A DNA stretch of 64,000 nt, taken from positions 558,001 to 622,000 of the forward strand of contig VDMD01000003.1 in assembly GCA_007026445.1 (NCBI GenBank), in the 5' to 3' direction. The first letter of the stretch is position 1. The number at the start of each line of letters is the position of its first letter. A program made the translations under genes and the position numbers. Below, piece after piece: positions 19,401 through 29,160 of this stretch. The notes under the pieces were generated by a model, which was not told the DNA's origin, made no database searches, and worked only from the letters and a program-made list of their open reading frames with translations. The stretch comes from Schizophyllum amplum (Eukaryota; Basidiomycota; Agaricomycetes; Agaricales; Schizophyllaceae).

Positions 19401-21130
19401 GTATCGCTCTTCTTCTTCAGGTAGACCACCGTCCGCCAGCGCTCCTTGTCATCAATGAAGGTGATCCAGTAGCGGTAGCCCTCCTTCGTTGCAACAGGCA
19501 TCGGCCCCTTCAAGTCGGTGTGAACCAGCTCGAGGCGCCGCTTAGCGCGCTCTCCCGGACCGCGCGGAACTGCCTTCCGAGTCTGCTTCCCCATGATACA
19601 TGGCTCGCAGATCGGGTCCGGCGCGGTGAAGGTGTCGAAGCGCATGCCCTTGACGAGCTTGCGGCTGCGCAGCTTGCCGATGTCGCCGTGATTGACGTGT
19701 CCGAAGCGGCGATGCCAGAGCGATGTGTCGAGCGGCAGCGTCGTAGTGGCAGCATACGCGTTGCGCGGCGCAGGCGGTGCAACAACGTGGCCATCTAGGT
19801 AGCCCGTGTTGGACTCGTCGACCGTAGCAGTGCAGACTAGCGTCCCGGCGCGGTAGAATGCGACGCGCTTATCCTTAATCTGAACCTCGTACCCCTTGTG
19901 CGCAGTGAGGTGGTAGATGGACAATAGATTCGATGTAAGGAGGGGGACATGGAGGACATCAAAGAACACGATCGGCTGCAACTTCTTCTCCCCATCCACC
20001 GGCTGATACTGCACCGACCCGATGCCCGCTGAGTAGACGATCGTGCCGTTCGCTAGGCGAACGGGCACGCGATGCGGCGAGTAGGTGATGAACCAGTCTC
20101 GCCGGGGCGTCATGTGTAGAGAGGCACCTGTGTCGGTGTTGAAGTTAGCGGCAGCCTTCGACTGGAGCCACTCCCGGAGCGCGGTGGATGAAAGGAAAGC
20201 GCTTGCCTGGCCAGCAGACTCGACACGCGCAGCAGAGGCGGCCTGGGGCGACGACGAGGACGCGTCAGAGGCGGGCGCGGCTTGCGCGTTGGCCGCGTTG
20301 CCGCCGTTCTTCTTCTTCTTGCCCTGCCCGCGCTGGTTCGGCGCCTTAGCGGCGTTGGCGGCGGCCTCCTCGCGCTGCTTCCAGAGCGGCACAAACTCCT
20401 TGCACTCGCGCAGGAAGTGCGGGCCGCGGCAGTTGGCGCACGTCGGCGTGAAGCCGGCGCGGTTAGCTGCGAGCGGGTCCGCGTTGTCCGCCATACCCCG
20501 AGCGGCGAACTCGCGGTCGATGACGTCCTTGAGCGTCGAGTACGTCATGTTCTTGTCCACAAGCAACGACGTGTAGAGCGTCTCGTGCTGCGAGTTGGAC
20601 GAGGTGGCGAGCGCGCGCAGGGCGACCATGGCGCACAGCTCCTCGTCCATCGTGTTGATGTCGTAGCCAGCGGCAGGGCGCAGCGACTGGACGCGGGCGA
20701 TCGCCTGATCGATGCGGGTGAGGAGGGTCTGGAGGGCGGCGGGCGCATCGGGATCGTCCAGAGCGATGTTGAAGAAATCGTTGAACGCGGCAAAACGCGT
20801 CCCAGGCACCTGCAGGTGGAACTTTGCCTTGAGCGCCTTCAGCAGCTCGGCCGGGTCACCACGCTTCGCCGAGAACTGCGGGCGCAGCGAGTCCTCAATG
20901 GAGAGCCAGAGCTCGCCAGCAGCCTTCTCCCTGAAGCGCTGGTACTCCTCTATAAGGCGGTACTCGCTCTCTGTGGGGTTGGCAGCGTCCTTGGGCTTGA
21001 ACTCGATCACTGTGCCCTTTGCATAGCGCAGAACGCCCTTGCTGCTCAGGTAGGACTCGATCTCGAGCTCGTACCAGCCCCAGTTGAGGCGAGTAAGCGT
21101 GGGGCGCCCATCAGAGTCGCGCTGGGCCAT
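16431..21130 (-). pseudogene. Copia-2 gag-pol polyprotein, frameshifted in the RT/RNase H region
   Basis: From the ATG at 21130 the frame is open for 1406 residues. It has the gag domain with the same short-spaced zinc knuckle (CANCRGPHFLREC), protease (TDTGASLHM), integrase zinc region (SLWHRRFGH...CEPCIMGKQ), integrase core (HTDLKG, RCDAGGEY, NGVAERAN) and reverse transcriptase (VDISNAFLNG, FVDDM). Just after LAYAIL the frame changes: compared with copia-1, a few dozen bases are missing and their number is not a multiple of three. RNase H continues in another frame (about 16985-16431, with STTEAEY and IDNNSAL). The 132 bp insertion then removes the normal C-terminus. It cannot make a complete polyprotein. 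Confidence 0.9.
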
Positions 21131-21485
21131 GATGATGACGGGGGAATAGCGTGGGAACGGGTGCGGCTAGCGCGACGGCGGTGACGGCGACGCGTAGAGG
21201 ACGACGTGGGGGAAGGCGTCGAACTTGAACGGGGAGGGCGGGGGGAGGAATGGGCGCGGGACGGCGAGTTTGAGAACGGGTTCCGGATTGGCCCGATCGG
21301 AGACTGCGTTTTTCGCGGAGCTGGTGCGGGCGACCAGGCGATTTTCGCGGAACGCGGGTCAGCACAAGGGTAGAGGGGATCCTTGCGCGTAGACTGCCGC
21401 TCGAACGGAGGGAATCGCAGCTGAAATGCGCCGGCAACGGCGAATATGGTGCGGAGGTCGCTTTTGCTTGATCTGAGTGGCTAGA

Positions 21486-21502
21486 GCGCGGGGCTCATAA
21501 CC
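21486..21502 (-). promoter_or_regulatory. Copia-2 primer-binding site
   Basis: On the minus strand GGTTATGAGCCCC directly follows the LTR end CGGATA; the same anticodon-arm type as in copia-1. Confidence 0.75.
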
Positions 21503-21810
21503 TATCCGAGGTAGAACAGAGGATCAGATCACACTAGAGCGACAGCACACAAGTCAGAGATGTATAACAAGCTATAGAACGTGTAACTACGCACCTAGAG
21601 CGACAGCACACAAGTCAGAGATGAAGAGAGACTTGGATGCGGCCGCTCTAGGCAGACAGACCGGGAAATGCCGATGACTAAGCGGAATATGTGGCGCACA
21701 GCGTAAGGCGTAGTGCGCGCATAAGTAGCGATAGAGGCATGGGAAAAATCAGGGAAAATCGGAGAAAAATACCATAAGCACGAGAGCGTGCTAGAACACC
21801 AATCCCAACA
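21503..21810 (-). repeat. Copia-2 5' LTR
   Basis: 308 bp, TGTTGGG...CGGATA on the minus strand. It carries two copies of a block ending in GTCGCTCTAG about 60 bp apart, a layout shared with the copia-1 LTR. The neighbouring sequence to the right is the 1 kb AT-rich repeat. Confidence 0.9.
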
Positions 21811-22790
21811 TGGTCGGGTGAGTGGTGCGTATCTGCTGATGGAGTATTGCCACGGAAATTGCTGCCCAATTATGGCACTTCTGGATATGAAACATATATG
21901 CCCATGCTCATATAGGTGTGCTGGAGGTACATACCGAGTTTCAAGTAAATCTAACCATGTAAATTAAAGCTGCAGCTGGGCGGCCCCCACCTTGGATCCA
22001 CCTAGCTACTTAGAAAAAGTGCCTCTACGTGGTTGATTGTTCTTCAAGGCATATAGTCCATACCAGATAGACTATTTGGTGTATTTTTAGCAGCATGTAA
22101 GGCTCCGAGTCGGCCATAAACAAGGGTCCTTAGTGGGTAAATTTACAAATAGTCAGTTCATAGTTCTACACCTTTCTTTCACTTGTATAGGCACCAGAGA
22201 TGCTCTATAGAGCCTTGGAGGCCATTACAACACGGAATGCATGCAGTGCAATGTTTAAGCTGGGCACTATTTAGTGCCCGCCCTATTTAACACCCTGCTT
22301 ATTTAGTGCCCGCCTTAAATCGGGGCGCTAAATAGCACCCGCCTTATTTAGTGCCCGGTTTATTTAGTGCACGGCTTAAATCAGGGCACTATTTAGCACC
22401 CGCCTTATTTAGTGCACAGCTTACTTAGCGCACACCTTAAATTGGGGCACTAAATAGTGCCGGCCTTAAATCAGTGTACTTTTTAGTACATGTCTGTTGA
22501 GTGTGCACTGCTTAAGACAGCTTGATAACTCAGGCTATATCTATGCAGTATGCCCTCTGAGCCTATCTTGAGTATCCGAACAAGTTCCTGTTACAATAAC
22601 TTTATGCTAAGTCATATTATGTTGATCAATGTTGTAATAATTCCACAAATTAAGGAAACACTTAAACTAACTAATAAGCTCTGCGGAAATCTCCGCAGCC
22701 GGGAAACAGCGGATTTTCCGGCAAGCGCCGACCTTCCTTTTCGGGCGATCTCGTCCTGCCGCAGGACGAGCACCCAACGCCGCTTGCACC
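21811..22790 (+). repeat. AT-rich 1 kb repeat, copy 1 (inverted relative to copy 2)
   Basis: Runs parallel to the reverse complement of 29161-30215, with long blocks of close similarity, for example around TTGGATCCACCTAGCTACTT and GATGCTCTATAGAGCCTTG. It contains no coding sequence. A palindromic CTCGTCCTGC hairpin lies near one end (about 22751-22772). The left side is cut by the copia-2 LTR. Confidence 0.8.
22260..22480 (+). repeat. Tandem array of GGGCACTA-TAGTGCCC palindromes
   Basis: About ten degenerate units around TATTTAGTGCCCGCC, many forming the imperfect palindrome GGGCACTATTTAGTGCCC. An equivalent array lies in copy 2. Confidence 0.8.
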
Positions 22791-22817
22791 GCTGCAGCAG
22801 CCAGTCATAGGTCACTA

Positions 22818-22958
22818 TGTTGGGATTGGTGTGCTTGGACCGGCCCAATGGGGAAGTCCACCGGATTAGGTAGTCATTGTTTCCATTGTACTCTCTTGTC
22901 CTGAACCATCACCTTTTGTGTTCGTGTTTGTGTCTGCGCCCGCTTTCTTCACTCAATA
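22818..22958 (+). repeat. Element A 5' LTR
   Basis: 141 bp, TGTTGGGATTGG...CTCAATA, identical to 24242-24382. Confidence 0.95.
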
Positions 22959-22978
22959 GGTTATGAGCCCCGCGCTCT
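22959..22978 (+). promoter_or_regulatory. Element A primer-binding site
   Basis: GGTTATGAGCCCCGCGCTCT directly follows the LTR; complementary to the initiator tRNA-Met anticodon arm over its first 12 bases. Confidence 0.75.
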
Positions 22979-23083
22979 AGCTTATCTAAACCTCAAAAAC
23001 AGTCTCTCTGCTTGCTCTAAACCCTCAGAAAACCCCTACGAAATTTTCTCCTTATCTGATCACCCTCTATCGGCTCATCCACG

Positions 23084-24145
23084 ATGTCCCTCATTTCTCC
23101 TGTCCTCTCCAGGGGTCTGGAGCGTATCCCTGACCTTGCGGGAGAGTCCGATTGGCACTCCTTCAAGGAGCAGATGTCGCGCTTCTTCCGCGCTGCTCAG
23201 GCCGACCACGTCACCTCTGACCCTGCTGCTGCGGTGCCTGACCCCAAGAAGCCCCTCGATGCTGAGCTTGAGTGGCTGCTCTACACCAAGCTCAGTCCCG
23301 ACGCCGCTGCGCTGGTCAAGGACTGCCAAGGGGCAAAGGCGATCTGGAAGGTGCTGAAGGAGAAGTACGAGAAGCCCACTCCCTGGAAGCGCATGCATGC
23401 TCGCAAGGCCTTCCAGCAGTGCCGCCATGACCCCGCTCACCCCATCAAGACGCACATCGCCAACGTCAAAGCGCAGAAGGCCATCCTCACCGGCCTGGGC
23501 GTCACTGTCTCTGATGACGAGGTCATGGACGTCATCCTCATCAACCTGGATGACTCCTTCGATCAGATACGTATCAACATCCTCTCCCAAACCGCCCTCA
23601 CCCTCGACACCGCCATTAACATGCTCACCTCGAACTCTGGCGCAGCATTCAGTGTCAAGCAGGAGGAGTTCATCCCTTCGCTTGCGGGGAATGCCGCTCG
23701 TGTTGGCCGCGGTCGCCAGGAGCAGGAGGGTCTGTCGGATGGGCGCCAGAATGACCCCAGCACATTCTGGCTGGACGACAAGGGGTATCGCTGGTGCAAC
23801 GTCAACAGCAGGGACTGTCACCGCTGTGGGCGTTCCGGGCATATTGCCGCCTTCTGCATGTTCGCCATGCCCGAGGCAATCAGGCAGAAGATCTCGGACA
23901 AGGTGCATCTCAATGCGAACATGGTCGCCTCGCTCGCGGAGCTTGATGCGGAGGTCGAGCAGAACTACCAGGTGGATCAGGCTTATGGCGCGTATGTCGT
24001 TCCTGCTCGTCGGTCGTCCCCCTCCCCTCCTTCTTCACCGCGTCTCGCTTCCCCCGCCCCTTCGTCCTCGGCCACCGCTTCTGTCCGCCAGGGTCGTGCC
24101 CCTCGTTCCTCCAGGAATGCGCCGAAGATGATTCTCTTCTCGTGA
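23084..24145 (+). CDS. Element A Gag protein with CCHC zinc knuckle
   Basis: A 353-residue protein starting MSLISPVLSRGLERIPDL, with a copia-type Gag (UBN2-like) region over about residues 1-200 and a canonical knuckle CHRCGRSGHIAAFC near 246. A conserved helix around QKISDKVHLNANM and a Ser/Pro/Arg-rich tail ending LFS follow. Gag forms the particle shell and binds element RNA. No protease motif (DSG or DTG) is present, so this Gag would be processed in trans or not at all. It is clearly related to the Gag of element B but diverged. Confidence 0.9.
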   Translation: MSLISPVLSRGLERIPDLAGESDWHSFKEQMSRFFRAAQADHVTSDPAAAVPDPKKPLDAELEWLLYTKLSPDAAALVKDCQGAKAIWKVLKEKYEKPTPWKRMHARKAFQQCRHDPAHPIKTHIANVKAQKAILTGLGVTVSDDEVMDVILINLDDSFDQIRINILSQTALTLDTAINMLTSNSGAAFSVKQEEFIPSLAGNAARVGRGRQEQEGLSDGRQNDPSTFWLDDKGYRWCNVNSRDCHRCGRSGHIAAFCMFAMPEAIRQKISDKVHLNANMVASLAELDAEVEQNYQVDQAYGAYVVPARRSSPSPPSSPRLASPAPSSSATASVRQGRAPRSSRNAPKMILFS

Positions 24146-24159
24146 TGGATATAGGAGGA

Positions 24160-24241
24160 TGCACATTTGGTGGGAGTTGCAGGATTAGGTGGGAGCTTGA
24201 TTAGGTGGGAGTTCTTTTGCGGTCCGGCGCACAGGTGGGAG
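24160..24241 (+). promoter_or_regulatory. Repeated purine tract (GGTGGGAG) before the 3' LTR of element A
   Basis: Four GGTGGGAG units lie between the gag stop and the 3' LTR; the last abuts TGTTGGG and is the likely plus-strand primer. Confidence 0.7.
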
Positions 24242-24382
24242 TGTTGGGATTGGTGTGCTTGGACCGGCCCAATGGGGAAGTCCACCGGATTAGGTAGTCA
24301 TTGTTTCCATTGTACTCTCTTGTCCTGAACCATCACCTTTTGTGTTCGTGTTTGTGTCTGCGCCCGCTTTCTTCACTCAATA
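24242..24382 (+). repeat. Element A 3' LTR
   Basis: 141 bp, identical to 22818-22958. Confidence 0.95.
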
Positions 24383-24387
24383 CACTA

Positions 24388-25309
24388 GTCATTCAATATG
24401 AAAGTTATATTGTACATAAGAAATCTCTATATAGAGGCTGAATCCCCGAGAAAAGCGAGAAAAGCGCATGAAAAAATCGCCCGCGCGTAAGGCACTCGCT
24501 CGGCGTGAGGGAACTGCATGAGCCCCGTACGTGTTCTTGAATGGTACTTAGGATATGAAGGGATGTACGTACCAGTAGACACGCTCGCTGAGGAGCCCGC
24601 TTTGCTGGGACTGCGCGGGCAGGCGGTCTGCGGTCAGGCGTAATGCACATAGGGCCGATCGCGTGGGGGCGTGGCGGCGGCGAGAAGCGGGTGGTCGCGT
24701 GCGACCGGCGGCTGCGCAAGGCCAGGGCTGAGCGCTTAAGTGCGCCGTGAGGGACATGGCATATGTAAGGGGGAGGGGGGTGCGGGGGCGCGAGGGGTGC
24801 GAAATGGTGTGTGCTCATGGCGGGCGACGCAATCGTAACGCGGATTCCACCTGCTCCGGTGGCTAGCGTAAACGGGGCACAAACGTGCGGCAGGGGGAGG
24901 CCGGTGGTGTGGGCAGGAGGACAGCGTGGGTAAGGGAAGTGGGCGGGGGCGGGGGCGTGGGTGTGTGTGTGTGTTGCAGATGCGGCACAGTGCACCATGC
25001 ACCGCTGCGGTGATAGCGTCCCGGACGCGGCAAGGAGCGCGCGGGCGCGAATGGCTGAGGAGGCCCCCCACGCCGCTCTGAGTGAGTAGCGCGGTGCCTC
25101 CTCCTCCCTCCTCGTCGCCCTTGATGCTTGCTCGCCCGTCCTCCCCAGCGGCATTGAGCGCGAGCGCGAGCACGACTCGAGAGCGCAGCCGCATCATTGC
25201 GGAGGTTGTTGTGCCGCAGCGCACGGCGTCAGCGCCACCTCTCCCTCGTGTATAAACATCTGAGATACTGTAAATATCGTCTGTCAGCTTTGAGGTCACA
25301 GTGCTGTGT
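24388..25309. other. GC-rich non-coding repeat sequence
   Basis: No supported gene. Long GC-driven frames exist on both strands without domain content. A GT run lies at about 24960-24975. It joins directly to the GC-rich core repeat at 25310. Confidence 0.5.
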
Positions 25310-25616
25310 GTAGAGGACGTACCTGGGCGGGTGAGCGCTCACAGCGCCTCACCCGCCATTTCCATCGCTGCGCGCTCCTGAGTCCCTTGTTTTGCGTAGG
25401 ATTCGAGAAAAGGGTGGGGGGGGGAGGGTGGAGGAGGTTGCTGTACGTCCTGAAAAGCGATACCAGCAACCACAACCGGCCGACGGTCGTGGTTGCTGGG
25501 AGAGAGACGTTGATCACGGACGGTCGGCGGACCGGACCGGTGTCCGAATGTCGCCGTCGTTGCACTCAACGGCCTCGGGAACTGACCGCAGGACATTTGA
25601 GCTCAAAAGCTCTTGG
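25310..25616 (+). repeat. GC-rich dispersed repeat, copy R1
   Basis: Shares an ordered set of blocks with the other R copies: ACCTGGGCGGG, a CAGCGCCTCACCCGCC-type block, GGTCGTGGTTGCTG, a GTTGAT block, CGGACCG and GGCCTCGG. Element B is inserted at its right end. After the insertion the repeat's tail continues at 27193, as in copy R4. Confidence 0.65.
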
Positions 25617-25752
25617 TATCAAGAGAAGAATGCACAAACACTGACACAAACACGCAAGATGACGGTCGAAGACAAAGCTTAAGTGACAGGGGTGACATGT
25701 AACTAGATGTGACTATCCCAATCGGGCCGGTCCAAGCACACCAACTCCAACA
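25617..25752 (-). repeat. Element B 3' LTR
   Basis: 136 bp, identical to 27052-27187. Confidence 0.95.
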
Positions 25753-25835
25753 CTCCCACCTGTGCGCCAGACCGCAGGGAAACTCCCACCTAACCAGGCA
25801 ACTCCCACCTAATCCTGCAGCTCCCACCAAATCCT
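25753..25835 (-). promoter_or_regulatory. Repeated purine tract (GGTGGGAG) before the 3' LTR of element B
   Basis: On the minus strand GGTGGGAG occurs four times with short spacers; the last abuts the LTR. Same design as in element A. Confidence 0.7.
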
Positions 25836-25848
25836 GCAACTCCGTGGA

Positions 25849-26919
25849 TCACGAGAACAGAGGGCTCACGCCATGAGCGTTCCCGGCACCGCGCGATGAA
25901 GACGAGGAGGCCGAAGAGGACACGGGCGACGGGGCGCGGTACGGCGAAGGCGAACGGTGACGGGGAGGGGAGGACTGACGATGAGGGATGACGTACGTGC
26001 CGTAAGCCTGGTGAATCTGGTAGGCCTGCTCCACCTCCGCATCCATCTCCGCCACCGATTGGGCCATGTTCGCATTGAGGTGGACCTTGTCCATGATCCT
26101 CTGCTTGATCGCCTCCGGCATCGAGAACATGCAGAAGGCGGCGATATGACCGGGGTGCCCGCACCGATGACAGTCGCTGCTGTTGACGTCGCACCAGCGG
26201 TAGCCCTTGTCATCCATCCAGGATGCGCTGAGGTCCAATGTGCGACCACCAGAGCGAGGCTCCGCATCCTTCCGCTGGGGACGCCCAGAGCGAGCGGCAT
26301 TCGCGGCTAGGAGCCGCGAAGTATCCTCCTCCTCCGTCTTGACGAAGTCGTAGTTGAGCGCAGGGGACGAGGTGAGGGTGCCGATGGCGCTCGTGAGGGT
26401 GGGCTCGGTGGACTGGGAGAGGAGGGTGGTGCGGACAGTGAAGAAAGCCGGGTGGATGTTCATGAGGATGACGTCCAGGATCTCGGTGTCCGCAACGGAG
26501 ATCCCCATGTCAGTGAGGACACGGGCCTTGTCCCGAACAGTGGTGATGAACTGCTCGAGGGACTGGGTGGGGAAGTCATGAGAGCACTGGTAGAAAGCCT
26601 TGCGCGCTGCAACGCGTCTAGCCATGGTGGACTTTGTGTACTTCGCCTTCAGCGTTGCGTACATCTCCCAGCCTCCATACTTGTCCTTCACGACCGCCTC
26701 CACATCCCTCTCCAGCCTCGTAGCAAGAACAAAGCCGATGGCATTGTCTAGAGCGACATCGGCATCAGCCACCTTGGTGGTCTTGTCGCTGGTGACCCAG
26801 GTGGCGTTGATGCCGCGGCAGAACCTGACGATGTTCTCCTCGAAGGCGTACCAGTTCTCCTCCCCCCGGAGCTTCTCCTTGTCCATAAGACTGTTGACAG
26901 CATAGCTGGGGATCGACAT
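25849..26919 (-). CDS. Element B Gag protein with CCHC zinc knuckle
   Basis: A 356-residue protein from the ATG at 26919 (MSIPSYAVNSLMDKEKLRG) to a stop at 25849. It has a copia-type Gag region, the knuckle CHRCGHPGHIAAFC, the same downstream motif (DKVHLNANMAQSVAEMDAEV) and the same LFS terminus as element A. The open frame extends further upstream into the leader, but the ATG at 26919 aligns with the start of element A Gag. No protease or polymerase domain is present. Confidence 0.9.
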   Translation of the reverse strand: MSIPSYAVNSLMDKEKLRGEENWYAFEENIVRFCRGINATWVTSDKTTKVADADVALDNAIGFVLATRLERDVEAVVKDKYGGWEMYATLKAKYTKSTMARRVAARKAFYQCSHDFPTQSLEQFITTVRDKARVLTDMGISVADTEILDVILMNIHPAFFTVRTTLLSQSTEPTLTSAIGTLTSSPALNYDFVKTEEEDTSRLLAANAARSGRPQRKDAEPRSGGRTLDLSASWMDDKGYRWCDVNSSDCHRCGHPGHIAAFCMFSMPEAIKQRIMDKVHLNANMAQSVAEMDAEVEQAYQIHQAYGTYVIPHRQSSPPRHRSPSPYRAPSPVSSSASSSSSRGAGNAHGVSPLFS

Positions 26920-27034
26920 AGTGGGTAGATGGTGCAGATAAGGGTGATCGATGGGGGCGAAAATTTTCAGAGGATGAAAAAGCGAGTTTTTGAGCGTCAA
27001 AAGGCGAGTTTGGGGGTTTGGGGATATGATTAGA

Positions 27035-27051
27035 GCGCGGGGCTCATAACC
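27035..27051 (-). promoter_or_regulatory. Element B primer-binding site
   Basis: GGTTATGAGCCCCGCGC follows the LTR end TTGATA on the minus strand. Confidence 0.75.
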
Positions 27052-27187
27052 TATCAAGAGAAGAATGCACAAACACTGACACAAACACGCAAGATGACGG
27101 TCGAAGACAAAGCTTAAGTGACAGGGGTGACATGTAACTAGATGTGACTATCCCAATCGGGCCGGTCCAAGCACACCAACTCCAACA
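27052..27187 (-). repeat. Element B 5' LTR
   Basis: 136 bp, identical to 25617-25752. Confidence 0.95.
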
Positions 27188-27192
27188 CTTGG

Positions 27193-27860
27193 ACAATGTT
27201 GTTTACATTGCATTCTTAGCATGTTCTGAAAATTTTGTAAAGAGGCGACCGTAGGAAGACATGGAACTTGAGCTCACCTTTTGTACACACGAAGTCGAGT
27301 GCAAACCACTTGCGAATCTCATCGTTTGGGTGTCGTTTCGATGTCCCCCGCATGTATTTTCATGGAATCGTGTCAGTCAAAGTTGGAGCATGTAGTTTGA
27401 GTGCCCCCCCATCTGTCTATGTACTTTGTCAAGGCCATATATAGCTAAACATAATAGAAACAAGCAACGCGTGCAGTTGAAGAGCTTACTGATAGACATG
27501 TCATATTTGGGTATGTTCGAAGGCCCTGAGACCCATCGCACACCCCGATCAGTCAATGGATGACCTATCTAGTCAGTATCTCTGTTGTTGCGTGCTCTGA
27601 AACGCACCTGATGTCTTATAATTGTGACCGTGTACCCCCCCGGATGCGCCTTGATGAACGTGATCGTGACTTCCTTTACGTTCCAGACCTATGCAGGCAT
27701 GATAGAGTACATAGTCATGTAGGGGGTACCTCATACTACTTATGCAAGCTTTGACTGTCATGATTACATGGAGGTACGGGCGGGGGACGTCCGAACGACG
27801 CGAACGCGCAGGGTTTTGAACTGAACTTGACTGAAGTTCCTGCGTGAATCATGCTGGCTC
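27193..27860 (+). repeat. Tail of GC-rich repeat R1 beyond element B
   Basis: Shares blocks with 36030-36415 behind copy R4: a shared ATGTTCTGA/TATGTTCTAGA region, TCAGTCAAAGTT, and GAGACCCATCGCACACCCCG. No gene is seen. Confidence 0.5.
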
Positions 27861-27899
27861 GAGTTCAACCCCTTCCCATGCTCATCTCACTACCAAATT

Positions 27900-28790
27900 T
27901 ACATGATATACTCAGAACACTAGATACAAAAGATCGTCCAAGAGATTTGGGCGATATATAGCCTGCGGCGTGTTTCCGAGGCCGTTGAGCGCGACGACGG
28001 CGAGCCCCGGATGTCGGTCCGAGGCGCCGAGCATCGTTGATCAACACCTCTTGACCACGGACCACGACCGCGCTGCGGCCATGGTCGCTCCCTTCCTTTC
28101 CGCTCGCCACCTACCACCTCAAGAAACCAACCCCCTCCCCTCTCCTCAACTCTCACACGAATTGGTGCGCTCAACAGTGCACAATGGCGGATATGGCTGG
28201 TGAGGCGCTGTAGGCGCTGCCCGCCTTAGGTGCGTCTTCTACGCACCCCTTCCCTGCTTTAAGCTAAACTATAATCATTCAACAGCTTTATTTACGCTTT
28301 TCTGGAAGAGCTGGGAGTGGGAGGGCGCGCGAGCGGTGGCGGCGGCAGTACAATCGCGGCGGTGCTGTTGCCACACTTGCACATCATCGGCACAGCTGGG
28401 CACGGGCAGGCGAGCAAGGGCAGGGAATTGCAAAGGCAAGGAGGTAGTCGAACAGCGCTTTGGCGTTGTTCGCGCCCCCTCGTCTCGTCGCGTGATCGGT
28501 GGCGTTGGGGGGCTTTGCACCTTCCCCATGCCCCTACTTCCCAAACCTCACCTGCGATCCCCAGCCCCCGGCCCCGGCCCCGGCCCCGCCCTGCCCCCGA
28601 AATCTCCTTCATCGTGCCTAACAGCAAGTTCTGAACCAGCCCGCCATACCACACTGGTGTCACCTGGCCCCTCCATGCCTGCACGGCCGCCCGACCGCCT
28701 ACTGCAAGTGCATGCGGGTTACGCTCCCGCGCTTCGCTCTAGCCCATGCGTGCACATCAGGTGTAATTGCAAGCGCGCACGGCAGATGAA
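27900..28790 (-). repeat. GC-rich dispersed repeat, copy R2 plus module M
   Basis: 27960-28255 reads as the R core on the minus strand. 28290-28790 is a second module (M) with a CTGGGAGTGGGAGGGCGCGCGAG start and a GGCCCCTCCATGCCTGCACG end. The whole unit is repeated in inverse orientation at 44040-44720. No coding evidence. Confidence 0.65.
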
Positions 28791-29160
28791 ACCACAGGCG
28801 CCCGCATCGTCGATCTCTACGCCGCGGCCCGCGCCCATCGCGCGCATGTTCCCGTCGCCTCTTGCACGCCTCGCCCCTCCCACTCCATGCCCCCTTCCCG
28901 CGCTTCCGCTCTCGACGCGACGCGATTGCGCGCTAGGCCGTACAGTAAAAACCGTGGTACTTGCGCGCTTTGATTGTGCCCTTATTCTCGCGCCCCTTAC
29001 GCACGCAGCGCTCGCCCTGTGGCGGCACCATTTTTTACTAGTACACATACAACAGCGAATATATAATATATATGTGTGAGTTTTAACCCTCGGAGCAAAG
29101 CACAGCGGCAAGCGCAACAACGGGCGCAGCAGCACAGCCCGAGCAGCAGCGGGGCGGGCG
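28791..29160. other. GC-rich spacer, no gene seen
   Basis: Contains a short TATATAATATATAT run near 29060 and otherwise GC-rich repeat-like sequence. Confidence 0.4.

Larger units (their letters stand above)
16054..21810 (-). mobile_element. Copia-2: decayed Ty1/copia element, minus strand
   Basis: On the minus strand the 5' LTR is 21503-21810 (308 bp), followed by the primer-binding site and a gag-pol frame starting at 21130. A polypurine tract (AAGGGGGTG) lies directly before a 3' LTR at 16054-16241 that lacks its last 120 bp or so. The pol frame is broken by a short deletion near 16985 and the 3' end carries a 132 bp insertion. The protein is clearly related to copia-1 along its whole length but the LTRs belong to another family. 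The truncated LTR lies back-to-back with the + strand LTR at 14814-16053. Confidence 0.9.
22818..24382 (+). mobile_element. Gag-only LTR retrotransposon A (1565 bp), very young
   Basis: Two 141 bp LTRs (22818-22958 and 24242-24382) are identical at every base and are flanked by the perfect 5 bp duplication CACTA (22813-22817 and 24383-24387). Between them lie the tRNA-Met anticodon-arm primer site, a short leader, one gag frame and a purine-rich tract. There is no protease, integrase or reverse transcriptase, and no space for them, so transposition must depend on enzymes supplied in trans. Identical LTRs mean insertion was recent. Confidence 0.93.
25617..27187 (-). mobile_element. Gag-only LTR retrotransposon B (1571 bp), very young
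   Basis: Two 136 bp LTRs (25617-25752 and 27052-27187) are identical and flanked by the perfect duplication CTTGG (25612-25616 and 27188-27192). On the minus strand the order is LTR, primer site, leader, gag, repeated purine tract, LTR. No pol sequence exists. Its LTR shares its first 35 bp or so with that of element A (TGTTGG...TTGGACCGGCCC) and then diverges, so A and B are sister families. Confidence 0.93.

Noticed and set aside
22751..22772. CTCGTCCTGC hairpin as a Helitron 3' end
   Set aside because: No CTRR terminus follows, similarity between the two copies continues beyond the hairpin, and no TC start was found.
24405..25154. Minus-strand frame of 249 codons next to element A
   Set aside because: Same reasons: GC-driven, with a TH repeat from a GT run and no motif; it overlaps repeat sequence.
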